From assembly GCF_019320115.1 (NCBI RefSeq), contig NC_089598.1:26517491-26581490 (forward strand): DNA of 64,000 bases. The letters run 5' to 3'. This DNA is from Miscanthus floridulus (Eukaryota > Streptophyta > Magnoliopsida > Poales > Poaceae). Below the pieces are notes generated by a model. The model had not been told where the DNA came from. It saw only the letters and a program-made list of their open reading frames with translations, and did no database searches. This document shows, one piece after another, positions 24,611 through 36,565 of this stretch; within the stretch, counting starts at the first letter, position 1; every line of letters begins with the position of its first letter. The translations under genes were made by a program, and so were the position numbers.

Positions 24611-27600
24611 TGTGGCAGAACCTCCTAAGAAATTGGGCCCACATGCACCTATCGTTGTCTCAACAGACCTTTGATAGCGTACACGAGTTCCCAACAACTC
24701 AACAGGTCTGTCGGGTGTCCTCGGGAAACCCGAATCATCCACAATTCTCTTTTCAAACAGGATCCCGATCACAGACATTGCAGATTACAACAGTTTATTC
24801 AAATATATACATCAGAGTAAAAGATAGCGGAAGTCTTAAGATAACATAGTTTACAAACCAGTTGTTTTCAAACTTACAATACCATAAGTGTCATACAACC
24901 ATAGTAGCGGGATAATATTACATTAACATTATTTATCATACAAACTAGTGCCTTGTCCAAAGGCTATTCATCATTCCTCATCGTCATTGACTTCAAACAC
25001 AGATATGCAGCAGGGACCAAAACAAGCCTGCGCATGCGACTCACCTGCAACAAGGGTTAACAAACCCTGAGTACAAAAGTACTCAACAAGACTAACCCAA
25101 CGTAAAGGGGTGTAAGACTTTTAGAGATGCAGGGGTTGGGGCAAAGTAAGGATGTAGCAAGATTCAAAATTCTTTGCCAAAAGCTTACTATTCTTATTCT
25201 ATTTTCAAGTTTTACTCCTAAGTTCTTTTAGTTCATTATCTCAACTAAATGTACATTTCCCATATTCCATCCCTTCTCATTCCATTCTTTTCTCATATTT
25301 TAGTAATTCACCAGTCCTGCATTGCTTCTGTAATGAATCGAGTCTCCATATCCGCGGAGCACCGACAATTCGAATTGATTCAAGTCCCAGCTGGGGATTC
25401 CTTATCACACGACATATGTAGAACTTAATCTTGCATATATCAACCTCGCTACCGGATCCTCCTATACTAAGCCATCTCCACGCCACCCGAGAGTACAGCA
25501 CACCTCAAATCCGGCCACATTCCAGCTACGAGGGTACACGCTACTCCCGCCAGCTCTCCACTCCCAGTGCGTGGGCATTCGTCTTAGCATCAGATTAGCC
25601 GAAGTAGGCTTACCGGGGTATGTGACTAGTACTACAAAGTGTCTCGTTCAGAAGATCCACAATGAGTGGCCTTTAAGTGACATAGTCGGCAACATTACCC
25701 ATTCAAGATAAGTCACACGACTAGTCTCTAGTTCATTCTACCTTCTTTCTTTCTTTGGCCAGTATGCCATCTTTGATTGTATCAAAACTTTTACTTTGAA
25801 AGCCTACCATAAAGCATACTAAGCATACTACGCCTTTGTAAATGAAAACATCTTCAAGGATGGTAAACAATTATCAAGGTAGGCAATGCATCAAGTAGGA
25901 AACATTTGAATAAATTAACTTAATGCAATAAGTAACATAGTTGATAAACTTTTCAAAGTAAACAAGGTAAGGGTTTAATGCATAAACCGGGGCTTGCCTT
26001 CGTTGACGATCTCAGGTTCCGGATCAGTATCACGATTACCGAATCTCGTGACAACCGGGGTTTCTTCCAGAACTTGCTCAACTAGAATCGTTTCACTCTC
26101 GGGTTCTACACGAAATGATAACATATGCTTTAACATGATGATAATGTAAACATGATGCTTTTACGGTACATGAAATGTAAAAACACCCCGAATACGATTT
26201 TCCTTCACGGTACAGTTGCAAGCCAACAAAACCAACTTGCAATCCTACCGTCAAGAACCACACATGTGAGTTGACCAAATGAATCTTGAAACCCTACTAA
26301 TCACAAAACATGACCAAAATAAGATTCAACACTAATGAAACAATTAGGGTTTGCTTTTATTTATTTTTGAATTAATTTGGAAATAAGCCCAAAAATGAAC
26401 TTGTTCCAAATGACCTCAAAATTTTATGTAAGCTTCCTTATGTCAAATTAGTGTACCAAAACAAATTTCAAAATTTTTGGAATTATACAGTGGCCTACAA
26501 AAATCATGGAAATTACATTTATCAATTAATGGACTGAATATTTGAATATTAAAAATATATTCAAATTTCAAGTTTCAAATTTTTGAACCATACTAGAGCA
26601 TGTACAAAGGCTACACACAAAATTTTAGAATTTTTGGAGCTATGATTATTTTTCTACAAATTTCCAAAGATTCAGCACTATTCAAAATCAGAAAATAACA
26701 AAACATCACTGTTCTTCTCCTTCCTTCTCACTGACAGCCCGACCCCCCTCGTCAGTGACTCAGACAAGTCACGGCGGCGCTGCCATCACTGGCCGGCCCA
26801 AAATGCGCCGACGGTGACGCTCCGGCGAGGCAAACCGCACCCAAATGATCTACACACTCCTACGAACCCATCCCCGCCCTTTGAATGGCAGAAGGCGCAC
26901 CGGAGAAGACTCCACGCCGGCCATGGCAGCTCGAGCACGTTGGCTCACGGCGTAACCCCAGCAACGGCGTAGTAGAGTCTAAAACAAAGTGAGTAACGCG
27001 TTCAGTATCTCACCACGATCACGCCGGCACGGTTGGTGAAGACGGAGACGGTCTGGAATAGCCTGGCCACATCGAGGCAATGGTGGCTGGCCGGTCTCAG
27101 GGAAGAAGACGTTATGCCAGGCGACTCCGGCCAACCCAAGCGACGTGAGCAAGCCGCAGAGAAGCGCAAGGATGAGGTGATCGCGTTGGCGTAGTTGGGC
27201 ACGACGGACACGGCTCGACGGTGGCTACGGCGAGCGGCGGAGCTAGCTGACGGCGAAGCAGAGCAGAGGGGAAAAACGGGGACGACGGCGGCGGCTACTG
27301 CTATTTATAGCCGGGAAGGGGTTGCCCGGCGTCGACAGCGCACGCACGGACCCGCCACGGCACCAGCTGCGTGTCAAAGCACGAGAAAGCGGCGCAATCT
27401 GATCGGCGGCGACAACCGCGTGGCGCCGGCGGCAAGCAGAGAGGTGGCGCCGGCTGCTTTTCAAATTTTGAAGTATTTACAGAATTGCCACTGCGTTAAT
27501 TTTGTAAATTACTCCCAATTTTTCTAAAGAAGTTGAAAATCTCCAAAAATGAAAGTTGCTCAATTTTTCAAACTCTACAACTTTGCTTCTAGGAACATTT

Positions 27601-28118
27601 TCAAATTATGCCTCCATTTTGAAATTTGAATTTGGGGTGCATTTGAGTATTTGAATTATTTCAAAATTACTCCAAATTTTATATATAAACTTGAAAAACT
27701 TTGAATACCAAAGTTGATCCTTATAAAATAATCTTCAACTTTGCTTTTTGCCTCAACCCCAAATTCCACATGGATTTTGAATTAGTCAAAAGGGGCAAAA
27801 ATGACTTTTATAATTTGAATTTGAATTCAAAATTGATTTGTCTTCCTTTTACGTTAACTTTAATTTTTGACCAGTAACATGGCCCATTAGGGTTATTTGA
27901 GTCAAATGACACATGGCCTCACATGATCACATGAAATTTGACCCTTGTGGTTATGATCTTTATTTAGGGTTTTGAAACACATCACATGAAATAACAACAT
28001 TATGCAATAAGGCTTATTTAGTGAATGCATTCAAAATTTTCTACTTTATAAATGCTTTGCAATGCTCATGATGACATGGCAAGTTTTAGTGTTAGGTCAA
28101 AACACCAGAGGTGTTACA
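24611..28118 (-). mobile_element. Solo LTR, 3508 bp, same family as 3598-7071
   Basis: Begins TGTGGCAGAACC and ends GGTGTTACA, flanked by a perfect 5-bp duplication CACGC (24606-24610 and 28119-28123). It shares end sequences and internal blocks such as CCTGAGTACAAAAGTACTC with the copy at 3598. A GC-rich block (about 26730-27470) includes a minus-strand TATAAATA (near 27300-27308), so the LTR most likely reads on the minus strand. No pol or second LTR is present. Frames within (for example 27195-27527) are GC-block artefacts. Very long LTRs like this occur in gypsy elements of the Tekay/del group; that assignment is a guess. Confidence 0.9.
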
Positions 28119-28123
28119 CACGC

Positions 28124-28398
28124 CGCTCCACTAACCATTTGAACGATGGTTTCGAATCCATCACCCCAACTAGCTAGCAACGGTAGGTCTGCAGCATGGA
28201 CATGGATTTTTTTTTCATTTCAAAGAAGCGAAGCTAATAATTATTTATACGATGGAGACATGAATGTTTTTTCTTGATAACCTTAATGTTGTCTTGTTTG
28301 CTATAAGAGATTAATTGTGGGATCATATTTGTTTGGTGAAATACTTATTTTTTGTATGAATATTGAACTTCTAATTTTTTTTGCTATAAGAGATTGAG
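28124..28398. other. AT-rich intergenic stretch
   Basis: No gene or complete element seen. Confidence 0.4.
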
Positions 28399-28673
28399 GG
28401 GTGTTTGGTTTTCCCTTTTAATTTTTAGTCCCTATCACATCGAATGTTTGACACTGACTTAAAGTATTAAATATATAGACTAATTACGAAACTAAATGCA
28501 CAGATTAAGACTAATTTGCGAGACGAATATATTAAGCCTAATTAGTCTATGATTTGACAATATGGTGCTACAATAAATATGTGCTAACAATAGATTAATT
28601 AGGCTTAATAAATTCGTCTCATGGATTCTGACGACTTCTGTAATTTGTTTTATTATTATTATCCCGAACACCC
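28399..28673. mobile_element. MITE with GGGTGTTTGG termini
   Basis: Left end GGGTGTTTGGTTTT and right end CCGAACACCC are inverted. The interior contains the grass MITE blocks TCACATCGAATG, AGACTAATT and ATTAGGCTTAATAAATTCGTC, with an internal inverted repeat around GCCTAATTAG. About 275 bp. I could not define a clean target-site duplication. Confidence 0.7.
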
Positions 28674-29270
28674 AACGTGACACTAGTATCCCAACACCTC
28701 AAGGTCTGTGTATTATTTTATAATATTCATGCAATATGCTGTGTGGCAGTGAGCTACGAGAAAAAAAAATAGCATATGAAGCAAGTGACTTTTGGCACCA
28801 ACCAGCAAGTTACTGTGCATCCACAGTAGCAGCAGAAAGCAATGGGCAGCAGTAGCACTCGCACCAGCAAGAGCACAGTAGCACTCATAATCCGTCAACA
28901 GCCATGGCTTCGTAGTCAATTTAAACCTTTCGTTCATCTATTCAAACTATCTATTATATAGCAGCCAGCCAACCAACAGTTCCTGCATCCCAAACAGGAG
29001 TGTAGCCGTTCCTACAGCGGCAAATAGTCTGCAGCTGCAGCTCTGAGATAGCAGCCGATGGGCTGTGCAGCTGCAGCTCAATCAGCCACAGAAATCTCAA
29101 GCGAGCAGATGTACGTAACTAACAATAAGTCAATCAGAGCATTCATATTTAGAGGCGATTGGAAAAGATTGAAACAAATTGCTGGTTATTAACTTGTCAC
29201 TTCCTTGTCAGACACACATCCAAACTAATCTTGCATGCTCACATCACAAGGACAAAAAAATTGATACTGA
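28674..29270. other. Intergenic stretch, no gene seen
   Basis: Contains CAGCTGCAGCT-rich palindromic sequence around 29030-29080 but no domain-bearing frame. Confidence 0.4.
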
Positions 29271-29537
29271 GACCTTCGTTTGGCACAATGCTATTATGGT
29301 TAGACCTACGTTACACCTAAGCTATTAGACCATCTTTGGCACTTGCCAGTGTTTCTTCGTTGGCTTAATCAAAAGTCCTGCCAAATATGTACATGCGAAA
29401 ACAACTGATGCAGCTAAAACAAAGCAGAAAACGATGGAACTGAAACCGTTTTCTGCTAAAAGTTGAAACCACAAAATATGTCTTTTCTTGCCTTCATTGT
29501 TTTGGAAAAGCGAAAGCCCTCTAACAAACAGGGTCTT
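29271..29537. mobile_element. Possible MITE, about 265 bp
   Basis: The left end GACCTTCGTTTGG and the right end CAAACAGGGTC are imperfect inverted repeats. The interior is AT-rich and non-coding. No convincing duplication. Confidence 0.35.
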
Positions 29538-29726
29538 AGTTGAGCTGCAAGAATTCTTGGTGGAGCTAAGGGCACAGCAAATCTGAGTTCTAGTTCTGGG
29601 TCTCTCAAAGTCAGAGTTATTTGTTCGAGCTTTTTTATTTGCTCCCGAGAGAATGTTTTAAGGTTCTTATTTAAATATACATCCCTTCTAAATTGCAGCT
29701 CACTTTAAACTTGTTCTATCTTCTAA

Positions 29727-30066
29727 GGCCTGGTTTAGTTTCCAAAAATTTCCACCCCAAATTATCACATCGAATTTTGCGGCACATGCATGAAGTATTA
29801 AATATAGACGAAAAAAACTAATTGCACAGTTTGGTTGGAAATCGTGAGACGAATGTTTTAAGACTAATTAGTCCATGATTAGCCATAAGTGCTACAGTAA
29901 CTAACATGCACTAATGATTGATTAATTAGGCTTAATAAATTCATCTCGCAGTTTCCAGGCAAGCTATGTAATTAGTTTTTTTATTAGTATCCGAAAACCT
30001 CTTCCGACATCCCCGAAACATCCGATGTGACATCCAAAAATTTTCATTTCGTGAACTAAACGAGCC
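29727..30066. mobile_element. Tourist-like MITE, 340 bp
   Basis: Termini GGCCTGGTTTAGTT and AACTAAACGAGCC are inverted repeats, flanked by the trinucleotide TAA on both sides (29724-29726 and 30067-30069), the PIF/Harbinger type of duplication. The interior holds CACATCGAAT, GCACAGTTTGGTTGG and AGGCTTAATAAATTC blocks. The same family starts again at 63923. The reverse-strand frame at 29941-30156 is an accident of this element. Confidence 0.85.
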
Positions 30067-30069
30067 TAA

Positions 30070-30600
30070 GTCAAATTTCGTCACTTTCATCAGATTTATA
30101 GAAAATTGTGCATCAAACGTTGATGACATCAAAATTAGTTTCACTGAATTCTCCATAAAATACTTGATAGTTGTGCATTTGTTTAAATTTATAGATGTTA
30201 ATATATTTTTCTTAAGATTTATCCGGTAATACTAAAGTTTGACTTCGAACAAGTATAAAATAAACTACAATTTGAACAAGTCTAAACTAAACTACAATTT
30301 AGAATATTCGTAGCAGAATCTAAATTTCATACCTAATTAACGTATAGCTTGAAATGGGACCTACCGGTAATTGGCCACAAACTAAATTTTATGCGTTCTA
30401 TCGTAAGGAAGAAATGCCAATGCCAGCGCTACATCACATGTTTTTCGTGTCTACGATGATGAATTCGTGATTGATCCAGAGTCACCTAATTTTAAGTGTT
30501 CGGCTGATATGTTCTTAGATTGTTTCAGCTTATTTCAGTTTTCACATAACACTATTAAATCATCCAAAATCAACCGCGCCCGAGTGTACCAGCCGAAAAC
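30070..30600. other. Upstream flank of the glycosyltransferase pseudogene
   Basis: AT-rich sequence, 530 bp, with no feature I can name. It should hold the former promoter. Confidence 0.4.
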
Positions 30601-31529
30601 GTGCTAGAAGTCGTGCGTCCTGTCCGCTCACCTGCCGCACCCGAACGCCACTACACGAGTACAGTGGGCACAAATTCTTATCACCTGGCCACCGCCGACG
30701 CCGCGCGTCCTGCGGCCCCGGCCGGTTCCGGCCGCGACCACGTCGTGGTGTTCCCGTTCATGGCCAAGGGCCACACGCTCCCGCTCCTCCACTTCGCCTC
30801 GGCGCTCGCGGCGCACCACGGCGGCCTCCGCGTCACGGTGGTCACCACCCAGACAACCTCGGCTTCGCGCAGCGCCGCCTCCCGGCACGCGTCGGCCTCG
30901 TGGCGCTCCCGTTCCCCAGCCACCCGGAGCTGCCCGCGGGCGTCGAGTCCACCGACGCGCTCCCCTCACACTTGCTCTTCCCGGTGTTCCTGCGCGCCAC
31001 GGCGCGGCTCCGGGAGCCCTTCGCGGGGTACCTGGCCTCCCTCCCCGCGCCACCGCTCGCGCTCGTCTCTGACTTCTTCCTCGGGTTCACGCAGCGTGTC
31101 GCCAGCGACGCCGGCGTCCCCTGCGTGACGTTCCACGACATGTCGGCCTTCTACCTGGCGCTCTGCTTCTCCCTCGCGACCAGGCCGCCCCCGGCCGAGA
31201 GCATCTAGGACGGCGCCCCCTTCCGCGTCCCGGGGTTCCCGGAGAGCGTCACGATCACCGCGGACAAGGTCCCGCACGCCGTGGCGCAGGCCGCCGACCT
31301 CGACGACCCGGTGACACGGTTCTTGTTCGACGAGGTCCGCGACTGGGACTACAAGAGCTGGGGCGTCCTGGTGAACAGCTTCGACGCGCTGGACGGGGAC
31401 TACGCCGCGATCCTCGAGTCATTCTACCTCCCAGGCGCGCGCGCCTGGCTAGTTGGCCCGCTGTTCCTCGCCGCCGGCGAGTCACCCGAGGGCGACGATG
31501 ACGACGACGAGGACCCCAAAGGGTGCCTC

Positions 31530-31810
31530 TAACAGAATTCCGAACGATATGAGGAATAACACACACGATCACAAAGTGGAACACACGAATTTGGTGCTGC
31601 CAAGCGGCTGCCTTTTCTATTGATCTTTCATTCCTATATAAGCAAAATTACATGAAGGAAAAAATGGATACAAATGACTGAGACAATCACGGCATGCTCG
31701 TGAGCAATTGTTGCCATCCCAACAATCTGGGACATGCCATTCTTAGCACAGCCTGCTAATCTACCTTCTACTTACCAAAGTTTAGCAAGCTCAGGACTTA
31801 TTCAAAAACA
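31530..31810 (-). repeat. Copia 3' LTR (left copy)
   Basis: Starts TAACAGAATTCC, where the right copy keeps TGACAG, and ends CAAAAACA. Next to it at 31811-31829 is the polypurine tract, purine-rich on the minus strand (GACTTAGGAGGAGAT). Confidence 0.92.
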
Positions 31811-31834
31811 ATCTCCTCCTAAGTCCCAGAGCAA

Positions 31835-33664
31835 CTAGACTAAGTTTTTCATGCCGATCTCGCCACGAAGTTCCTGAAACCGAACGCGCCCAAGCGCTTT
31901 TGTGAGGATGTCGCCTAGCTGCAGTTCAGTGCCAACGAACTCGACGTCGATCAGCTTCCTGTCGCAACACTCCCGGATGAAATGGAATTTCACATCAATG
32001 TGCTTACTCCGGTCATGATGCACAGGATTCTTCATCAATGAGATGGCGGACTTGTTGTCCACCTTCAGCTTTGGCGCGAGGATTGCTCCTCCGACGAGCT
32101 CAGCCAGCAAGCGTGCCAGCCAAACCGCCTCGCACGCAGCTCCAGCAGCCACGATGTATTCTGCCTCGCAGGAAGACAACGCGACCACCTTCTGCTTGGC
32201 CGATTGCTAGGCAACCGGCCCATCTGCAAGGAAGAAGATGAGGCCGCTGGTGCTCTTCCGATCGTTGACATCTCCGGCAAGATCACTGTCAGAGTAGCCC
32301 AGCAGCTTGGGGACTCCTTCATTTCTTCTTCCTGGACGATAGTGCAGCCCCCAATGCACTGCCCTGCTATATAGCGGAGCACCCGCTTGACTGCAGCAAG
32401 GTGTTCTTCACGCGGTGCTTCCATGAATCGACTCGAATAGCCCACTGCATATGCCAGGTCGGGTCTGGAGTTGCAGAGGTACCTGAGACTGCCGATGAGG
32501 CTGCGGTACTCAGTGGCATCAACACTTGGAGTCATCCCCTCCTTCAGCAGTTTCAACTTCATCTCCATGGGAGTGGCGCTTGGCTTGCAGGCACCCAGCC
32601 CCGCCTTCTCAAGAATTTTGGTGGCGTAGGCTCCTTGCTGGAGGGTGATCCTGTCTGCTCCCTGCGTGACCTCCAGGCCGAGGTAGTACGAGAGGAGCCC
32701 GAGGTCGCTCATGCGGAAGGTGTTCATCATCTCGGCCTTGAACTTGCTCACCGCACCTGTATTGCCTCCGGTGATGATTAGATCATCAACATACACGCCC
32801 ACGATTAGGCGTGTTGCTCCTTTTCCACGGATGTACATCCCGTGCTCGTTGGTGCAGCGTGTGAAGCCATGTGCTAGCAGCGTGGCGTCGAGCTTTTGAT
32901 TCCAAGCCCGTGGAGCCTGACGGAGTCCATACAGCGCCTTGTGAAGGCGCAGCACCTTGTCCTGGTGCTTGCCATCGACGAAGCCTGGCGGCTGTTGGAC
33001 ATACACCTCCTCCTGGAGCTTCCCCGTTCAAGAACGCCGACTTGACATCCATATGGTGGACACCCCAGCTGTAGTGCGCTGCAATGGTGAGAAGCAGCCG
33101 TACTGACTCCAGCCGAGCGACAGGCGCGAACACCTCTTCAAAGTCGATGCCGGGGCGCTGCACGTATCCCTTGGCGACAAGACGGGCCTTGTACTTGGTG
33201 ATGCTCCCGTTCTCGTCGTGCTTGACCTTGTACACCCACTTGAGGCCGATGGCGCGGTGACCTTGTGGGAAATCCACCAGTGACCAGGTTCTGTTGTCGC
33301 GGATGGAGGTCATCTCCTCCTCCATCGCAGTAATCCAGTTTGGATCACCGCCGGTCTCCTTCAACAATCTCGGCTCTTCCATGCTGACTGAATGCAGTTC
33401 AACTTCCACTATGTCCCGGTCCGCTAGGCCTAGAATGGCATCCGAGCCTATGATGTTGTCCAGCCTCCGGTACCGGTGCTCCACGTCCTCGTCATCATCC
33501 GCGTCGAGGTTGGGATCGTCGCTGAGAGGCGTAGCGAACTCGACCTGTGTCCCCATGGGGGCGATCGAAGCTCGCGGTGATGGTGTACTGATGGGTGTAG
33601 CAGGTACAGGTGATGCAGCAGCTACAGACGACTCCTGCGTAGTGGGCGGTGTCACAGGTTCCAC
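31835..33664 (-). pseudogene. Copia reverse transcriptase and RNase H
   Basis: Minus strand. The frame at 32786-33664 holds [27 protein letters not shown] and [11 protein letters not shown] with the first catalytic Asp. A frameshift near 33005 is followed by 32065-33006 with [16 protein letters not shown] and the intact YVDDLIITG catalytic motif. Another shift near 32330 leads to RNase H at 31835-32188 (SCEAEYIVAAGAACEAVWL, DNKSAISL, LGDILTKALG). Motifs are well kept, so inactivation looks recent and is due to a few indels. Confidence 0.92.
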
Positions 33665-33957
33665 CGATGTCGCGACCGACGGTGGTGCACCAGAGGCACG
33701 GCGTGGTAGTTCGTACTCCTGCTCAACGGTGAAGGGCTCCTGCTCGAGGTCGGTGGAGTCGTCTGCCCACTCCCAGCGCGCGCTCTCGTCGAAGATCGCG
33801 TCGCGCGAGACGTGGACGCGCTCCGTCGTGGGGTCGTAGAAGTGATATGCTTTAGACCCGCTCTGGTAGCCGATGAAGACGACCTTCTAGCCACGGTCAT
33901 CGAGCTTGGCGAGGTGTGGGCGGAGTCGCTTGATGTAGGCGATGCAGCCGAACACTT

Positions 33958-34678
33958 TTAGAAAGTGCACGGGGGTTTCTTCCCATACCACGCCTGGTAA
34001 GGGGTCTTCCCGTCGAGCGCGGCAGTCGGTGCTCGGTTGAGGAGGTACACGGCGGTGTGCACCGCCTCCCCCCAGAAGTGTCCAGGCACGCCACGCGCGT
34101 GCATGATGCTTCTCGCCGTCCCCACGATCATGTGATTCCGGTGCTCTACTACGCCATTCTGCTGCGGCGAGTAGGGAGACGAGAAATGATGCTGGACACC
34201 TTTACCTGCACAATACTCAGTGAATTCGACCGAGGTAAATTCACCTCCATTGTCAGTCCGCAGAACCTTTAGCTTCTTGCTCGTCTCTCGCTCGACGTGG
34301 GCCTGGAACTCCATGATCGCTGCCGGCACGTCTGCCTTGGACCGCAAGAGTGTGAGCCACATATAGCGGCTCATATCATCTACCAGCAGCAGGAAGTAGG
34401 CCGTTCCCGGCTGGTGTCGACGGCGTGATCGGTCCACATAGATCGCCATGGACAAGTTCAAGCTTCTCCTTCGCTCGGAACTTTGCGGCTTGCGGGAACG
34501 AGGTGCGTTTCTGCTTCGCCAGCACACAATCTTCGTAGACTTGATCTACATGATCAATCACCGGCAGTCTGCGCATGAGCTCGTCGCACCCTAGCTTCCT
34601 CAGCGCCTGGAAATTGAGGTGCCCATACCTCTCATGCCAGCGCCAAGCGACGTCATCGGCGCGGGCTGTGAGACACAC
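33958..34678 (-). pseudogene. Copia integrase
   Basis: The GAG-pre-integrase zinc domain is at 34376-34678 (RYGHLNFQAL, then CVLAKQKRTSFP). The catalytic core at 33958-34527 shows the first Asp in LVDDMSRYMW, the second in RTDNGGEFTS and the Glu-side motif SPYSPQQNGVVEH. The two parts are in different frames, with a shift near 34430. Catalytic residues are all present. Confidence 0.9.
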
Positions 34679-34748
34679 TTGGCGCGACGACGTTCATGTC
34701 GAGGTAGTACAGCCAACTCACCGAGCGATGCACCTTAGCGAGGAGTTG

Positions 34749-35045
34749 TCACTGCAAGTCATAGAGGCGCAGGATCCCAGACTCGATGTCGACCTTGAAG
34801 CCGTCCTCATCCATCTGCCCGAGGCTGACGATGTTGGTGGTGAGGCGCAGGATGTAGTAGACACCGTTGAGGCGACGATGTTCCCCGTTCTTACAGGCGA
34901 AGAGGACAGTGCCCTTTCCCTCGATGGCGACCACCAATCCGTCACCGAACTTGATAGTTCCGGCAACACCGGTGTTCAGCTCGGTGAAGACAGACCATGA
35001 CCCGTCATGTGGTTTGTCGCGCCGGTGTCAAGCACCCAGCGGCGA
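34749..35045 (-). pseudogene. Copia protease
   Basis: The catalytic LDTGA motif reads on the minus strand at about 35016-35033 (Asp-Thr-Gly at 35021-35029) and is followed by NHMTG. The rest (GKGTVLFACKNGEHRRLNG, YYILRLTTNIVSLGQ) is at 34749-34937. One frame change lies between the two. Confidence 0.8.
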
Positions 35046-35199
35046 GTCCCCATGGCCTCTTTCTCCTCCTCACTGAGGTGAAGGAGAACCTTCCATTCAA
35101 CGAGGTGGACGCGCTCCTATGCAATAGCTTGCAGTGGCGAGCTGGAGTGTGGGCACGACTTGGGCGCCGTGGTAACCTCCGCGTCCGCGGCGATGTACA

Positions 35200-36252
35200 T
35201 TAGCGCCCCTTCCTCTTCTTCGGCCTGCGCGACATGAGCCACGCCCTTCTTCTTCCCATGGCAATCTTTGGCCCAATGGCCACTTTTACCGCAGTTGTTG
35301 CAGGTAGTGCCGAGCGGTGCCTTGCCGCCGTCGGCGTTCCCAGCGCTCGCGTTCTAGCCATCGCGACCTGCTCCACCGCGACCGCGTCCATGCCCGCGGC
35401 GTTTCCCGCGGTTGCCGGAACTGGATCCGCCACCGGAGTTCTCCTGCTCGTGACGTGCTTTGCGTCGGGCTTCCTAGTCCTCCTCATAGAGCATCAGGCG
35501 CCCCATGGCGTCCATGACCTTGTTGGGCTCCGCGCGCTCCTCGAACACACGCAACCGACCGATGATCTCCTCGATCGTCACCTGGTTCAGATCCAGGAAC
35601 ATCTCGAGGGAGACCGCGGCCTGATTCAGCCGTTCGGGGACCACCTGCAACAATTTCTTTACTACCTCGACGTCGGTGATGTTGTCGCCGAGGGAACGAA
35701 GGTTGGTGGCGAGTGCGGTGATGCGGACGCCGAACTCATTGACAGTCTCTCCTTCCTTGAAGGCGAGATTGCCGAAGTCTCGGCGGAGCTGCTGCGCGCT
35801 GGCATCGCGGGCGCTGCTCGTCGCCGATCCGTGGGTTCATGACCGCATCCCAGGCCTGCTTTGCTGTCCTCTTCGTGGCGAGCGTACTCCATAGCTCAGA
35901 GGGCACTGAGTGTAGGAGACCAGCCATCGCCTGCCGATCGTCGGGGTACTCTTCTTCGTCGGGGTCGTCGGCGATGCCATTGCGGACGACGTTCCAGACA
36001 CGGAGAGTCTGGAAGTTCACCTCCATGACGAGCGCCCATTCCGGATAGTTAGTCTGGGTCAGCATTGGCCACACGACGTTCGCGGATGGCCGCTCGATGA
36101 TTCGCTCGACAACGCGCGAGCCGACGTCCCTGGTGCGCGAGTGGCGATTGTGAGAGCGGCCACGGCGACGTGGGCGGCGAACGCGACGGGGCCTTCTTTT
36201 TCATGTCGGAGCCATCACCCGACAGCACCGTCTTGGAGGGTGACTGTGACAT
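35200..36252 (-). pseudogene. Copia gag with intact zinc knuckle
   Basis: The ATG at 36250-36252 lies about 30 bp after the 5' LTR and starts MSQSPSKTV. The UBN2-type capsid part is at 35736-36074 (TNYPEWALVMEVNFQTL, LWSTLATKRTAKQAWDAV). A CCHC zinc knuckle, CNNCGKSGHWAKDC, reads at 35261-35302 and would bind RNA. Frame changes near 36050 and 35830 break the reading frame. Confidence 0.85.
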
Positions 36253-36283
36253 GGCGACGGCGGAACCGAGCTCTGATACCAAT

Positions 36284-36565
36284 TGACAGAATTCCGAACA
36301 ATACGAGGAATAACACACACGATCACAAAGTGGAACACATGAATTTGGTGCTTGCCAAGCGGCTGCCTTTTCTATTGATCTTTCATTCCTATATAAGCAA
36401 AATTATATGCAGGAAAAAATAGATACAAATGACTGAGACAATCACGGCATGCTCGTGAGCAATTGTTGCCATCCCAACAATCTGGGACATGCCATTCTTA
36501 GCATAGCCTGCTAATCTACCTTCTACTTACCAAAGTTTAGCAAGCTCAGGACTTATTCAAAAACA
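36284..36565 (-). repeat. Copia 5' LTR (right copy)
   Basis: 282 bp, TGACAGAATTCC to CAAAAACA. On the minus strand it is followed directly by the tRNA-Met type primer-binding site. Confidence 0.92.

Larger units (their letters stand above)
31530..36565 (-). mobile_element. Ty1/copia element, 5036 bp, inside the glycosyltransferase
   Basis: LTRs of 281 and 282 bp (31530-31810 and 36284-36565) bound it, with a perfect 5-bp duplication GCCTC (31525-31529 and 36566-36570). Minus-strand order is gag, protease, integrase, reverse transcriptase, RNase H, the copia order. The LTRs differ at about 8 substitutions plus 1 indel, about 97 percent identity, so it is fairly young. The primer-binding site TGGTATCAGAGC (about 36272-36283) matches initiator tRNA-Met. 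Several frameshifts and stops make it non-autonomous now. Confidence 0.95.
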
